Assembly: GCA_021399435.1 (NCBI GenBank)
Contig: JAJTUP010000134.1
Coordinates: 1 to 64,000 of the forward strand
Direction of reading: 5' to 3'
Source: Diaporthe sp. PMI_573
Lineage: Eukaryota; Ascomycota; Sordariomycetes; Diaporthales; Diaporthaceae
Length of the DNA: 64,000 bases
Made by a program: the position numbers and the translations under genes. Each line of letters opens with the position of its first letter. Within the stretch, counting starts at the first letter, position 1. This document shows, in pieces, positions 22,740 through 32,918 of the stretch. The notes under the pieces are model-generated. The model was given only the letters and a program-made list of their open reading frames with translations, was not told the origin of the DNA and made no database searches.

Positions 22740-23050
22740 TTGCTGCGGCAGAATGCCAAGAAGCAGCACGGGATTAATGACCAGGGGAAGCTCGCTTACG
22801 CACCACATGACGATCCGCATTGTCCCCGGGAAGTGATCAACGCTCCGCAGGGGCTCACGGCTTTGCACTATACGGCCCTAACAGAGAGTACTCAGATGAC
22901 GAGATTATTCCTCGAACGTGGCGCGGACTCGAATGCGGCCTCCAAGTACGGCGAAACGCCGCTCTTAGGGAAGACATCCACGGTCGGAAGTGGACCGCTG
23001 GCAACGGAGACCGACGGAACGATCCAGACTTCCGAATCAAAGTTGCATAG
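22740..23050 (+). pseudogene. Ankyrin-repeat protein fragment, frameshifted
   Basis: One ankyrin repeat is clear: GLTALHYTALTESTQMTRLFLERGADSNAASKYGETPL. After GETPL the expected continuation ALREDIHGRKW...NDPDFRI is found in the next frame (22955-23047), so a frameshift lies near 22965. The rest of the repeat array and any effector domain are missing. Such repeats in fungi often cap NLR or patatin-type proteins; which one cannot be told. Confidence 0.6.
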
Positions 23051-23825
23051 CCCCAGCAGTCGCGCGTTGTGCGGCAACACGGAGAGCGGGGAGGCCCCAG
23101 GTCCCAAGGCAGGGTTCGCCTTCCAACCCCTCCTCTTCCCCCCCTCTTCTCAAGCCCGGCGGCGCCGCGGTGGATCCACAGGAGGACGACCGGCGGGACC
23201 GACGGCAGGCAGGAAGGACGACTGTAACGGGCTGGGCCCGACAGGGCCTCGGCTGGGCACTCGGCCGAGTGTTGCTCAGCCAACTATCGCGGTCACCGCG
23301 AAGACCGCAGGGAGGCCAAAGCGGGACTTCATTTCTTCAGGCTGGAATTCTTCCAGCCCCTTTGTACTCTTCCTCTTTTCTCTTCAGGATTAGTTTACTC
23401 GTAGTAGTCACCACAGCCTGTTGCAATTATACACGCTTGGACCGTTACAACGACAGCAACAACGACGCCGGCAATAATCAAATAAGCGTGTATGCCACTT
23501 CAACTAAGGGCTCGAATCGGGAAAAGATCAATAAGTACTAGCACAGTTCCAGCGGAGTTTCATTTCCTACGGGTTTACTTCCTATGTTGGTCATAGTAGA
23601 AGCAGGGCACCTAGCTCAAGTTAACTAACTAATGCAAATCAATCAATTTGTCGATGCGCTTTGACGTGCCAATCTGCTGACCAATCACTGCCCCGAGCAT
23701 TCCACCGCCGATGAAAAAAGGGCGAGACTGAACTCACCGCCAGAACATTTAAAGGAAGAGGAAGACCGAATGAAACCGTCAACACTCCTCACTCCATTCC
23801 TGTCCATTTTCCAACGAGCTTCGCA
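23051..23825. other. No gene seen
   Basis: GC-rich frames between 23050 and 23393 look like shadow translation rather than protein. 23750-23825 is the immediate promoter of the SnoaL-like gene, pyrimidine-rich before its ATG. Confidence 0.35.
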
Positions 23826-24197
23826 ATGAACGTCGACAACAAGCAGATCGTCACTGACGCTTACCAACGAATTTTCGGTGATTTGGATGCCTCGGCAGTG
23901 GACGACTACATGAGCAAGGATTTTGTTCAGCACAATCCAACAATTGCTGATGGCCCTACGGGAGTAAAGCAACTTATACAAAAGCTTGTTTCGCAAGGAG
24001 TCCAGAAACAAAAGATCGAGTTCAAGCATGTGGTTGCGGAGGGCGATACTGTCATTCTTCATACACGCTACGAAATGGCAGGGCATGAATGGAGATTTAT
24101 CGATATCTATCGCGTCGAGAACGACAAATTGGTCGAGCACTGGGATGCAATGATTCAATGGCCTGAGACGCGCGCAAACAACAATTCGATGTTCTAG
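23826..24197 (+). CDS. SnoaL-like / NTF2-fold polyketide-cyclase-type protein
   Basis: A complete 123-residue, intronless protein beginning MNVDNKQIVTDAYQRIF. It has the family landmarks: FVQHNPTIADGPTGVKQLI in the first half, FKHVVAEGDTVILHTRYE in the middle, and a C-terminal IDIYRVENDKLVEHWD. This is the SnoaL-like domain (nuclear-transport-factor-2 fold) found in ester cyclases and many predicted hydrolase or isomerase proteins. The length is typical. The substrate cannot be predicted, and no biosynthetic cluster surrounds it. It is one of the few undamaged non-transposon genes here. Codon use and frame look normal. Confidence 0.85.
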   Translation: MNVDNKQIVTDAYQRIFGDLDASAVDDYMSKDFVQHNPTIADGPTGVKQLIQKLVSQGVQKQKIEFKHVVAEGDTVILHTRYEMAGHEWRFIDIYRVENDKLVEHWDAMIQWPETRANNNSMF

Positions 24198-24638
24198 AAT
24201 GACCTGGTCCTGGTCACGTTCTCTCTTCAGCCTACTATTTCTCGACTCAGATGTACTATCTTGGACTCTACGGCGTCCTTCTGTGCGAGTGCGGTGGTTC
24301 GTTCTCGACGTAGATCTTGGGTTGATCTGCCAAATGGAGGATTTCATCTCGAAGCGTCTGATCCGTGCTTCGACTTAGGGTGGTTAGATATTTTGGTGCG
24401 GGGTAGGGCGCCGATTGGGATGAATTCGCAGCTACTGAGTGCTGCGGATGAAAGGAAGCCTGCTTGGAGGAAAGTAATTACGGGATTCCGCCGGAAAACT
24501 TCATCCTGATTGAATTATCAAACGAGGTCAACGGCTTAGGCCTTAGTAGATGAAGAGCCTAGTCAACTACAAAATTCCCCGGAGTCACTACAGTATCTGT
24601 ACGCGCCATACTTGTCTAGGATCCTAGCCATAACATTA
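24198..24638. other. No gene seen; 3' flank of SnoaL-like gene
   Basis: Contains no supported ORF. Its last eight bases, TAACATTA (24631-24638), are the left target duplication of the MULE. Confidence 0.5.
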
Positions 24639-27602
24639 GAACGCGGATATTCGCACTACCTAAATCGGATGCCACACCACCTTTTCTGACTAAGCATTCG
24701 GCTACATGACCCAACGCTTTTTTTTACTATGGGCGCGCCATACAAAAAATTAATGTGACTACACTGACTGCTATGCTACATCACACGCACGATTCTGAAG
24801 CCAACGTCGGCACCAAATAAACGCTATATCGCTTTTCTGATGGTGTTTTCGTACCCAACTAAGCCACGTCGTCGGCCCAGACATCGTCGTCGCCCCACGT
24901 AGGCGTGGGCGCCACGGCGACGATTTCGTCTTGCGTTTCTTTACGAACGCCACCGCCGTCACTATCGTCAGCCGTTAGGTCTATGGTAGGCAGCTGGTTG
25001 ACGGTCTTCCGCTGCTTTTTAGCCGTCGGCCCTGTGTTTGAGGGTATCGCCGCCGCCGCCGACGAAGCCGGCGCTTCCCTTCGCTTCCTTTGCTTCGTGA
25101 GCCCTGCCGCCAGCTGCTGGTCTCGCCGGACGGTCACTCGCTGGGCAACGCTGCTACGGATGTCCTCTTCATCCAGAGACTGGAGGGTCGTATCATTGTG
25201 CTCGAATGCTGAGTTTATCCTCTGCACTGAAGCCGTCGTCGCCCTCGTTTTGTCGCCCGCCTTGCTACCTAAAGAAGTTGTAGTTGACGTTGTCTTCTTG
25301 CCTATCACATCCTTCCCACGGCTGCTACTGCTTCTGAAGATGCCTTCTTCGTCAGTAGCAAATGTAGCCGTCTCACGAGGTCGTCCCTTCGTCGCCGTGA
25401 CCTTCTTTGGCGAGAGGACCATAAGGAGCGGGTTTTCGAGCGAGAGGTCGCGATTGAGCCAGTAAACTTCGTGAATATCGGCCTTCACTAGAGGAAGCCC
25501 TGCTTCCTCTTTATCAGCAATTCTGCTTGCACAAATGAGGCCATATTGAGTGTAGATAGGGCAGGCACAGCTAGAAGCCACACATCGTCGTGGGACTTCA
25601 TCCTTGAGCATTTTTAGTGCCTTCTTCCGGCCCATCGCGAGTAGTTCCAGCGCTGCCCACGAGACCTGATGAGGAAGCCTTCCAAGCCATTTCTGCCCGT
25701 TGAACTTCTGAAGCAGTGAGGTCTTCTGACGGGCTTCCTCGTGACGAAGTTCACTAGCAGTATCGCTAATAGTCTCGTGGATTGCCTCGGCCAAATAGAG
25801 AAGGTTGCCCAGCCCATGACCTAAATAAACCTTGACTTTCCGGTGCATTCGCTCGGTTGAAGAGGTCGTGCGTAAGCCGAAGTTGAGCGTTTTACACGTA
25901 TAGTAGCCAGCCCATTTAGCGACGATCTTCTCATCGTCGTCAACATAGTAGGTCTTGAGATAGTTAAGGATGGCCGTCTGGTCATAAAACTTCTCTTGGA
26001 GACGCTGCCAAGCCGTCTCAAAGACCTCTCGATCTGTAGAGTATTCCATGAACTTGAGGAGGTCAAATAAAGCCTGTCGAGTGTAGGGCACGTCGCAGAG
26101 GTCTGGGACCTTCGTGGGAATCGTGGCGTTGTTTCTCGCCGGCGCATTAAGCGTGGCTTCGTCGGGGTCCTCCTCGTCGGCTTCGTCGGCTTCTTCCGCC
26201 TCTTCTTCTACCACCGTTGATCTTGCCGGCTTCCGCCACTTCTTCTTAATGTGAAGCACAACGTTCATATTCATGTGGAAGATACACAGTTGATGGTGTG
26301 CCTGAGGGAATTCTGACTCGAGGGCGTTGATTAGGGCGTTATCGTAATCAGTGACGAAGAGGGTTGGGTCGTCGGCTTCGCAGTCTGTGAGGAGGTCGTG
26401 AACTTACTGAAGAAGCCACCGGAAGCCGCTCTCTCTCTCGTTGTCGATCACGCCTTGAAATAGCGGGATGATCTTCTTCGTGTGGGTCAGGGCGGTCCCT
26501 TGAAAGTACGGCATCTTCTTCTGATTAGTCGAATAGGTGCAGTCGAGCGATACACTATGCGAAAAACGTCGCTCTCGAAGCCACCCTATTTGCTTCGGCT
26601 CACACCAGAAGATGCCTGTGATACTGCCCTCGTGATCTTGTGTAAAGCGGTACCAGCAGCCCTCCTTCTCAAGCCAGTCTAACGTTGCTTGGGTCGGTGT
26701 GTAGATACCCTGCTTATCCCTTCGGAAGTTCTGCAGCCAATTCTTCAGTGTATTCCGCCCCAACTGTACGTCTGGGTACTGCTGACGAAGCAGTGTGGCG
26801 AGGTGTTTCGGTGTAGCGAGTGTTGGGTTCTGGGCGGCCCGAGCGAGAAATTCGTGATGTATGTCGGAAAGCTTCGCCCAGCCACGCTCAGCTTCAGGGA
26901 CTTCTTGCGGGCCGTGATGAGTATGTCTATGCTCTTTGATAACCAGCTTCCACTTATTTGACGATGCCCTCGTCGTATGGGCAATTGCGTGCCATCCACA
27001 GTCGGCTCTGATCGTTGAGGCGTTACTTGTTTCGGCTGTCGATAGGCGCTTAGCGCCTCGGCTGCATATTAACGTCTTCTGGTTGCCCTTCGACCTTTGG
27101 ATGTGTGTCAGCCAGCCAGCACACTTCGTGGCTACGTCTAAATCAGCCTTGAGGTCGTCGTAGGTATCATATCCATCATTGAAAAGTTTCAGAAACGGAG
27201 AAGGGTTAGAAAGTGCTGGTTGGCGGTGATTTGTGGCGGTGATATTCGAGTTCCAGTTGTGACAATCCACCTGCCATTGCGCCTCGAGCCCCGAATAGTC
27301 AGGGACAAGAGCCATCGCTGCAACGCTACAGGAACGATATCTGACTAGCTAGGGTATGTTTTCAATACTGAATTGACTGATTCTGCTAAGTATTTAGTTG
27401 ATTTGACAATGTGTTGGTGGTATACGCGGGTGTTGAAGTTGGTGGGTAAAGGAGGGATGGTAGGGAATGTTATTGAGGCTGCAAAACGCGCTGTGTTGGG
27501 TGGTGAAGTGTGGTTGAATGGTGGCCTCTAATTGGCTGCAGCGGTGCTTAGTCAGAAAAGGTGGTGTGGCATCCGATTTAGGTAGTGCGAATATCCGCGT
27601 TC
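24639..27602. mobile_element. Complete MULE (Mutator-like) DNA transposon
   Basis: A 58-bp inverted repeat, identical at both ends (24639-24696 and 27545-27602), starts GAACGCGG. It is flanked by an 8-bp direct repeat TAACATTA (24631-24638 and 27603-27610), the target duplication. The element is 2,964 bp and carries one minus-strand transposase gene. Identical repeats suggest recent insertion, yet the gene has a premature stop, so it is probably a recently inactivated or non-autonomous copy. Confidence 0.92.
24859..27315 (-). pseudogene. MULE transposase interrupted by one stop codon
   Basis: A single frame runs from ATG 27315 (MALVPDYSGLEAQWQ) to 24859, about 818 codons. Its only break is a TAA at 26404-26406, where the related copy at 34 kb has CAA (EQVH). 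The change C to T in CpA context is what RIP produces. Landmarks: an N-terminal DNA-binding domain of FAR1/WRKY-GCM1 style, the first catalytic Asp in SVSLDCTYST, the second in LFVTDYDNALINALESEF, the HHQLCIFHMNMN block, and a SWIM-like cysteine cluster CVASSCACPIYTQYGLIC. The C-terminus is low-complexity and ends DDDVWADDVA. The enzyme would be about 818 residues if read through. Confidence 0.85.
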
Positions 27603-27665
27603 TAACATTATATCCACGATCATCCACGTTAAAAAAACCGCTTCACAATATTTCAATTAGCTGTG

Positions 27666-28330
27666 TTACTCCTTACCGTATAAAGCACTAATAACCATAT
27701 ATAAAACATTAACCTCCCGCTTAGTACCCAAGAACTCGGTTGTGATGATGGTCATCAGCCGATTTCCGGCCACGATTGCGTTTTTTAAGCGGCCTGCCAT
27801 CATTTCAGCATAGGCAAGGAGATGTAAATTGTGCGCTTTGTGCACCGAACACATCGGCGTGCCGTCTACGGTCTTGGTGTCTGAAGTTAAGGTCGTCTGC
27901 TACTAACGCCTCGCGATTGAAGTCTATGGTATGGCGGTAATCTACACAGGCAGTGTCGACATGAGTCGCCATGTATTGAAAATGTGATCCGATAGAAACA
28001 AGGCCACGAAGGTGATCAGCGGCATGGATCTCCATTTCGGGGGTAAAGGAATCCTCCATCAAATGCACAACAGCAGGATGACCCATCCCCCAGGACGGGC
28101 CATCGCTGCCTCCAGGGCTCTCTGGGTCTCCATGGTATCCGGCGTGGTTGGCTTGCCATGTTCCATGCTCCGAGGCTCCGATGTCGTTTGCACATTAGAG
28201 ACTTCGGAAACCATTTGTCAGCGGATGTTAGGCTTTCCCGAATGACGGCTGGGCACTTTCGGCGTATTGTGACGTAAAGCCAGCATGGTTTAGGCCTAAT
28301 AATGCCTCGTCGGCAGTGTGCTTCGCGCAT
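27666..28330 (-). pseudogene. TPR-type protein fragment, several frameshifts
   Basis: Three minus frames together carry one degraded protein. METQRALEAAMARPGGWVILLL (about 28060-28130) shifts into MEDSFTPEMEIHAADHLRGLV...FQYMATHVDTACVDYRHTIDFN, then into KAHNLHLLAYAEMMAGRLKNAIVAGNRLMTII ending at 27666. The last block matches a tetratricopeptide-type helical repeat (H-N-L-H...A...A-G-R...A). It lies directly beside the MULE right end. No function can be assigned. Confidence 0.5.
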
Positions 28331-31039
28331 CAGACGGTAGCTTCAGGCGAATGGGTAAACACGGCATGCATTATGGATTACGGCGCTAGTACCAAATGAT
28401 GCCAATGACTAGATTTATAAGCCTTGGATTAGGAGCTAAACGGCTCATGTGCCCTGAATCGGAAAGGGTTCGTGTCCTCGGATTTGGACAGCGCTTTGTA
28501 TTTGTACGGTCGTACCATGCCGCCACTCCATCAAAACCCCATCCGAAAACGGTAAAGGAAGAATTCCCACAAAGTCCTTACTTACCTAAGATAAACAGTA
28601 AGAATATCCAGTGTCACACTATACAATACAGTGGTAATTCGTAGTACATACAGTATCCCCTGGCCCCTCTTTTTTGCCCCACTCTAACCGCAACAAACTG
28701 GTCGCTGGTCGCCTACCTTGTCGCTACGCAATCAGTCGTAACGCAGTCAGTCGCAACATAATCAGTCGCAACATAGTCGGTGGCAGTAGGGTCGCGTAGT
28801 TAATTCGTTGGCTTATTAAAGGTAGGAATTCCGGCACTGTTAAGAATTCTTACACCGTTGTGGGGGAATTACCCCTTAGATTTTGACGCGACAAATTACC
28901 CGATTGGAGTGGCGGGATGGTACGACCGCAGTATTTGTAATCCTCCGCCCGACTTTCATCTTTTCGACGATTCCCCCACAACCGAATCGTAGACAGCCAC
29001 CTGGGCAGGTGCCTACCGCAGTACAGCAAGACTGTCGCCCGAATGGCTTTCAGTATTTTAAGTGTCTAGAGCTAGTCCAGGTGATGTTTCACTGTTTTTC
29101 AACTGATGACCTTCTATGTGTACGGGAGAACCCGACGCCGGGTCTTGGCGGGTTTTGCTGCCTAATTGGGCAAGGTCGTTTCCGTCATTCCGTCGATCGC
29201 CTGCCGATGAACCATCCGGCTTGGCGGGGTATGCAGCCTAATAAAGTAAGGGCTGTATGCTATCCCTGCCCCTCACCCGCCGCTGCAGGGGGACAATGAT
29301 TCACACAACCGTATTAATTCACTAAATTCGTCCAACCCCCTGTTAGTGGCAGAAGCCAATTGAACTCTGTATTTAAAGGAAAAGTGGAGAGATCTGGTGG
29401 TTTAATGTGGCTCAACGAAAACCCTAAACCATCCTTAGACTGTCACTAAGCTGTGTTAAGGAAGGGCGATGACAGGGGTTTGGGCGAATTTGGTGAATTA
29501 ATACGGAAGTACTGTCCGCAGCAACTGAGGTCGCCGGCGGCGATTTGAGCGGAAGATCGGAATATGGTGGAAAAAGTGCTGCTGGGTGGTAACAACCGAT
29601 GGCCGCATTTACACCTTACAACCTAACTACACCCACCGACTCAACCTTGCCAACCAACCTGGTAATCACCACAACCACGGAGGAGCCATCAGAGGCCGAC
29701 AACTTCAGAATCAAGCGCCTATCCTCGATCGAGCCACTACTGAGACAGGTCGATATCGACGCCCCTACTAGCCTGACTTGGAAGGTTCACTGATGTCCTT
29801 GGATCGATGGGGTGCCATCTTAACTACGCAGATCAAGACGCAGCCTAGACTAAGGGACCCAAGGGACTCGTAATAAGCCAGATAGAGCACATGAACAACC
29901 TCAGCCCGAGGCTGATCCGAAGTGCATTCTTGTCTGGCGTGCGATCGGCTACTGGTCCCAAAGTACCTCAGTCTGGCAGCGTTATCAGAATCTTAGCGAC
30001 AGGAATGACATGACACAGAAGGTCTATGATTCTGGCTACTTTCGTCGAATGCATGGAACGGAAGCGAAGTGGGAAAGATCGGAAGAAACGAGCAGTTTGT
30101 CTCGAAAATAGGTGGACATCCCAGAGCCCGGACCTACAGGCAGTGCGGGGTAATGGGGTGCCAGGCCAGTGTCATGAGCATATTACCCAACGATGCTGGC
30201 TATACTCTGGCTGTGATTCCAATAGAGTTTGTAGAGACGCAGATAACGGATCGTGTGGGAACTGGTCGCCTAGCATTGGATTATGGGATATCCGGACAGG
30301 GTTGCGTCCCTAGTGAAACTGTCAAAGGAGTGCCCCACGAAAACGGACCACTTTGGCACCTCTCTGTCTACATGACTGTTCATGTAGGTGTCATTAAAGT
30401 AACCGCGCGGGTCGGTGTTTGAAGTCCAGGCGGTCCACAGCTGATGGCATGAAGGAAGCTGAACTCCGCGGAGTTTAGGACGTGAGTCAACATTTAGGTT
30501 TGCAGCTACCGGCTTGCCGGGTTTTGTTGCTTGAAGTGGAAAGACCGAATTACCTCGGGGGCGCGAGCACGTTTTTAATTGTAATACGACCAACCGGATA
30601 TGGAGACAAAACCCGCCAAGGCTGGTGATCTCCGACTAGTAGCCCCTGATTCCAGTCGCTGATTCAGCTCTTTCGCACAGTATTCTGATCGGGTAAATTA
30701 TTTCCTCATACACATTTGAGCAGGTTGTACATGAAATGGATACGACGAGGTGGATGGATATTTTGAGTAGGCCGTCGTCGACGATTCGTTAACAGCCGTG
30801 CGGCGGGCATAAGTTCCGATGCTTGTCGGTGCTTAACAAAATTCTGACCTGTTTTGGTTCTGTCTTTGATCCAAACGATTTGGCGTCAGGGTTGTGTGAC
30901 ATAGCCGGCATCGATCGTGGAATATAATTATCTTGGTCCACGAGTTCCCCATAATTGTGTATCTCACGAAACCTACGTTGTATGGAAATAGTCGGTGCCT
31001 GGACAACCGACGTTAGCATATCTTTTGAACCCTCCCAAG
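28331..31039. other. 2.7 kb without a convincing gene
   Basis: Holds the short tandem repeat at 28715-28790 and several unsupported frames of 60-140 codons (28883-29299, 29586-29793, 30026-30422). One 64-codon frame at 29599 (MAAFTPYNLTTPTDS) is tidy but unrecognised. The end near 31000 is the promoter of the DJ-1/PfpI gene. Confidence 0.35.
28715..28790 (+). repeat. Short tandem repeat, CAGTCGYAAC units
   Basis: Four to five copies of a roughly 15-bp unit of the form CAGTCGCAACATAAT lie head to tail. The arrangement is irregular and AT/GC mixed, unlike telomeric repeats. Confidence 0.65.
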
Positions 31040-31789
31040 ATGTCCAACCCTTCCCTCAAGACGTCACTTCGCATCGGAGTCATGATGGAAAGCATCCAAC
31101 TGGCTGACGTGACGGGTATCGATATCTTGGGCAACCTCTCCAGGTCTCATTACGAGCAAGGCATTACCTTCGACAGCTCGTTTCTCGAATTCGCCAAAGA
31201 CCCCGTGGCAATGACATTCTACTACATCGGTACCACTCTCGAGCCTACTGAGGCATCACCCAGCATCAAATACCTCCCTAACACTACCTATGATGACTGC
31301 CCTCGGGATCTGGACATTCTCATCATTGGTGGCCCCCTGCCGACCCACCGGCCCCCCCAGGCAGACCGTTTCATGAAAGAGGCCTGGCCCAAAACTCGCG
31401 TCTGGCTTACCACTTGCCTTGGCTCGATGTGGCTCGCTAGTACTGGTCTGCTGGACGGTATGAAGGCCACTACTAACCGTGGCTTACTGGGCGTTGCGAA
31501 GAATGCGCACCCCGAGGTCGAGTGGTTAGATCAGAAGTGGGTGAGGACGAACAAAGCGTATGACGGACCGGATGGGGAGGGAGAACTTTGGACGTCTGGC
31601 GGTGCCGCTGTTGGTAAGTTACTATATGAATAGTTTTTACACAAGCATAACTAACATTGCATTGCACTAGGGACCGAAATGATCGCGAAATACTGTCTGG
31701 AAAACTTTAATCCGGAATTTGTGAACAAGGTAGCTTTGCATTCTCTTGCTCTCGACGAATATCCTTTGGATCAGTTTTACCGAACCTAG
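31040..31789 (+). CDS. DJ-1/PfpI family protein
   Basis: Two exons with a 57-bp intron (31614-31670, GTAAGT donor, CTAAC branch, CTAG acceptor) give about 230 residues from ATG 31040 (MSNPSLKTSLRIGVMM). The fold landmarks of the class I glutamine amidotransferase-like superfamily are present: a first strand RIGVMMESIQLADVTGIDIL, the strand DILIIGGPLP, and the nucleophile elbow WLTTCLGSMWLAST with its cysteine. LWTSGGAAVGTEMI follows, with the C-terminal exon supplying the last helix. Such fungal proteins are predicted hydrolases or glyoxalase-like stress proteins; the substrate is unknown. The frame and splice sites are intact, so it is probably functional. Confidence 0.85.
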
Positions 31790-31843
31790 CCATTACTCGC
31801 ACACTCTGCACGGCAGAATGAAGAGGTTGACGAGGGGGTACCG

Positions 31844-32240
31844 CTAGCCGGACAATATGACCAAGGCTGAGAGCGAATGGCAATGTAGATGAGTAAAAGC
31901 TTGGAACTTGATGGCAATTGCTTGGAGTGTGTCTGAGTGCGTGTCGCCGAGAACGCCCCGTCGAAGATCCAAGACCTTGGCCTGGACCTTCTTAGTCTCG
32001 TCGGGACGGCCCTGTACATGATGCAGCCCCGCGAGGTACGCCCTCCTCATGATGTCATGCAATCTCCAGACTCGGGGTACGGAAGGCCTACTCGGGTCCC
32101 AGATCCGGACCGTCTTGTCATCAAAGACCGATGCCACCGTCTTCGAGTCGTGCGAGAACACCACCGAATTTACATCATCGCTGTGGCCCTCCAGCACTGT
32201 TAGACACGCATCCCAATCCTCCTCCACTTTTTGGCCGGGC
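31844..32240 (-). pseudogene. NLR-type repeat relic: WD40 repeat joined to a TPR
   Basis: One WD40 repeat (CLTVLEGHSDDVNSVVFSHDSKTVASVFDDKTVRIWD) is followed about 20 residues later, in the same frame, by kinesin-light-chain-style TPR text (GRPDETKKVQAKVLDLRRGVLGDTHSDTLQAIA). In fungal STAND proteins these repeat types are alternative C-terminal sensors and are not normally adjacent. The piece is therefore probably a junction of two different NLR relics. No NACHT or NB-ARC domain is present in the window. Confidence 0.65.
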
Positions 32241-32635
32241 TAATATCAAGGTACATTCTCGTTTTATCCAGAGCTCGAATTTGCAAGCATTTACTGACAC
32301 CAGCTGAGTTAGCGCTTTATAAGTTAGCTCATCGTGACGGGAAGATGGCTTCATACAGACGAAGGAATTATAACGAGTCATTTCGGACCACCACTTTGCC
32401 GGCTCAACTTTGTAACGAATATCCATAGTTTTGAAGCTGCCAGAGACAGCCGATAGCCTGAAAGGAGATACATGAACCAGGATATCATCATCACCATTGT
32501 CGGCGTCGTCGTTGGTCCTCCCTTGCTTCCTCTTCTTTTGCCAGCTTTTCTTGGTATCGATCTGCCGTACTGAAAATGGACAGTCAGCCAAGCTGATGCC
32601 GTCGCGTTCACGAGTTCGATCACGCGAGCCGGCCA
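32241..32635 (-). pseudogene. BAH-domain (EBS/BAH-PHD-type) protein, N-terminal fragment
   Basis: From ATG 32635 (MAGSRDRTRERDG) the text shows ADCPFSVRQIDTKK, then VSPFRLSAVSGSFKTMDIRYKVEP and KWWSEMTRYNSFV. A likely intron follows. The block CLQIRALDKTRMYLDI after it resembles the opening of a BAH domain in fungal BAH-PHD chromatin proteins. The match is from recall of the family. Coding ends at about 32245, where it runs directly into the WD40/TPR relic, so the BAH core and PHD finger are missing. Confidence 0.5.
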
Positions 32636-32918
32636 TGATGACAATATTCTTTTTTTTGTTTGGGGGGGGGGGGGGAAGCTGCTTTTCTGGGGCACGGTCA
32701 AGGATGGCGTCCGATGCGGCAGTCGTCGTGGCGCGGAAACCACTGAAAGCGAACGCGGCGGCAACAGCAGCCGACATAAGTTTCGAAGAGGCTGAGTCGA
32801 AGTGAGGTACGGTACCTGTGGGTCAGACCTCTCGGTTGCCCCCTACGCCTTCCGGCGTAGTGGGCGCCTAAATTAGTTGTCAGCCTAAATGGGGTTGTCA
32901 CCCGAGCGTTTTTTTTTT

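Noticed and set aside
22740..23541. Long plus-strand ORFs as whole genes
   Set aside because: Only the first 310 bases carry ankyrin text; the remainder is GC-biased open sequence shared by three overlapping frames.
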